Assembly (NCBI RefSeq): GCF_024372745.1
Contig: NZ_VOTZ01000005.1
Location: 1-53,251 of the forward strand
From: Methanocalculus taiwanensis
Lineage (GTDB): Archaea > Halobacteriota > Methanomicrobia > Methanomicrobiales > Methanocorpusculaceae
Length of the DNA: 53,251 nt
Direction: 5' to 3'
This document shows, in pieces, positions 52,509-53,251 of the stretch (position 1 is the first letter of the stretch; each line of letters starts with the position of its first letter). The notes below the pieces were generated by a model that worked only from the letters and a program-made list of their open reading frames with translations, ran no database searches and was not told the DNA's origin. The position numbers were made by a program, and so were the translations under genes.

Positions 52509-52541
52509 GGACAAATTGTAAATGTCATTTATAATATGTCC
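52509..52541. promoter_or_regulatory. Near-perfect 33 bp palindrome over the ATPase start
   Basis: Two 16-base arms (52509-52524 and 52526-52541) match as inverted repeats at 14 of 16 positions around a single central base. The right arm contains the ATG at 52536; a TATA-like TTTATAT (52502-52508) abuts the left arm. It is a strong candidate operator, or an mRNA hairpin hiding the start codon. Confidence 0.6.
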
Positions 52542-53251
52542 AACACCATTGAGCCCGCCACCCCCATGATCAGGCGGGCAGCAGAAGAGAAAGTCCGTGA
52601 ACTAGCCCGTGGGTTTCCAGCAGTATCGGTGATCGGCCCCCGCCAGTCCGGTAAAACGACGCTTGTCCGAACTGTATTTCCGGATTTGCCCTATGTGCTG
52701 CTTGAAGATCCCGATACCCGTTCATTTGCAGAGGAGGATCCGCGGGGCTTCCTCTCACATTATGAAGAAACCGGGGCAATTCTTGATGAGGTGCAGCGGG
52801 TGCCAGAGCTCTTCTCCTACCTCCAGGGTGTCCTTGACAGGAATAGAAAGCCGGGCCAATTCATCCTGAGCGGTTCCCAGAACTTCCTGATGATGGAGAG
52901 GATCTCGCAGTCACTTGCCGGGAGGGTTGGGATCATCAAACTGCTCCCGCTCTCGATGCAGGAGCTTTCCGATGCCGGTATTGTACCCAAACGCTATGAG
53001 AACCTCCTCTATGATGGATTATTTCCCCGCCCCTACAGCAGCGAAATTCACCCCGGCGACTTCTATTCCTCATATATCCAGACGTATATCGAACGTGATC
53101 TCCGACTCCTGAAACAGGTGCAGAACCTCTCGACATTCCTGTCATTCATGAAGATGTGTGCGTATCGATCCGGGCAGGTGATCAACTACTCATCACTCGC
53201 AGATGACTGCGGTATCACCCATAACACGGCAAAAGAATGGCTCTCCCTTCT
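52536..53251 (+). CDS. DUF4143-type AAA+ ATPase, cut by the window edge
   Basis: The first 238 residues of a P-loop ATPase of the archaeal/bacterial AAA_14 plus DUF4143 family. Walker A is G-P-R-Q-S-G-K-T-T near residue 35. Walker B is G-A-I-L-D-E-V-Q-R, sensor S-G-S-Q-N-F, and DUF4143 starts at Y-I-Q-T-Y-I-E-R-D-L. The family is very common in methanogens, often in many copies, with unknown function and suspected links to mobile or toxin-like elements. It continues past the right edge. Confidence 0.88.
   Translation, partial: MSNTIEPATPMIRRAAEEKVRELARGFPAVSVIGPRQSGKTTLVRTVFPDLPYVLLEDPDTRSFAEEDPRGFLSHYEETGAILDEVQRVPELFSYLQGVLDRNRKPGQFILSGSQNFLMMERISQSLAGRVGIIKLLPLSMQELSDAGIVPKRYENLLYDGLFPRPYSSEIHPGDFYSSYIQTYIERDLRLLKQVQNLSTFLSFMKMCAYRSGQVINYSSLADDCGITHNTAKEWLSL

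Overview
The window is chromosomal DNA from a methanogenic archaeon, most likely of the order Methanomicrobiales. The evidence is an archaeal information-processing set (RadA, FEN1, RPA, Rpo4, aIF6, SRP54, L39e/L31e/L18a/L21e/S19e), DUF2115 and DUF655 proteins, an archaeal phosphoribulokinase, a presenilin-type protease and a NifH-like protein resembling the F430-biosynthesis reductase CfbC. There are about 65 tightly packed genes, many overlapping by 1-20 nt. I see no tRNA, rRNA or CRISPR array.

Region 1 (1-10.1 kb) is accessory. A transposase N-terminus runs off the left edge. Next is a two-gene ATPase plus TOPRIM-like cassette on the minus strand that looks like a defence module. It is followed by TspO, an exported DOMON lipoprotein with a tiny membrane protein, MntP, a HEAT-repeat protein and two tandem DUF3089 alpha/beta hydrolases. 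Between and around them lies a family of non-coding, hairpin-rich repeats (four copies plus a fragment). Two long copies are inverted and bracket a 6.4 kb segment. A start-less HicB antitoxin remnant abuts one copy.

Region 2 (10.1-20.9 kb): a minus-strand run of six genes links Fe-S cluster assembly (cysteine desulfurase, IscU with an extra CxxCxxCxxC tail) with CutA, an FdhD homologue lacking its usual cysteine pair, and a two-gene 2-oxoacid:ferredoxin oxidoreductase. The plus strand then carries lysine biosynthesis (DapL, LysA), RPA, RadA and an archaeal phosphoglycolate phosphatase.

Region 3 (20.9-34.3 kb): PRC-barrel protein, a CBS-domain regulator, NOG1 GTPase, presenilin homologue, FEN1, phosphoribulokinase and TrkH. 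Next is a compact nitrogenase-like operon of one NifH-like and two different NifD/NifK-like proteins (28.0-30.9 kb), followed by a convergent glycine-betaine-type ABC transporter. The nitrogenase-like operon is the best candidate here for a system of unknown function: F430 synthesis is described with a single NifD-like protein, whereas this operon encodes two, both keeping three cluster-type cysteines.

Region 4 (34.3-53.2 kb) is mostly housekeeping: a thioredoxin-like protein, a zinc protein, a bacterial-type exonuclease VII, a CNNM/CorC protein, PurN, RNase P protein 4 and a YhbY-like protein. Then comes the conserved archaeal translation/secretion operon S19e-PDCD5-PP-loop-L39e-L31e-aIF6-L18a-prefoldin-FtsY-SRP54. 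After a MazF-like toxin come TrmY and Pus10 (both acting on the tRNA T-arm), L21e, Rpo4, DUF655, KsgA and a HemK-type methyltransferase. The window ends in a DUF4143 ATPase whose start codon lies inside a near-perfect 33 bp palindrome.
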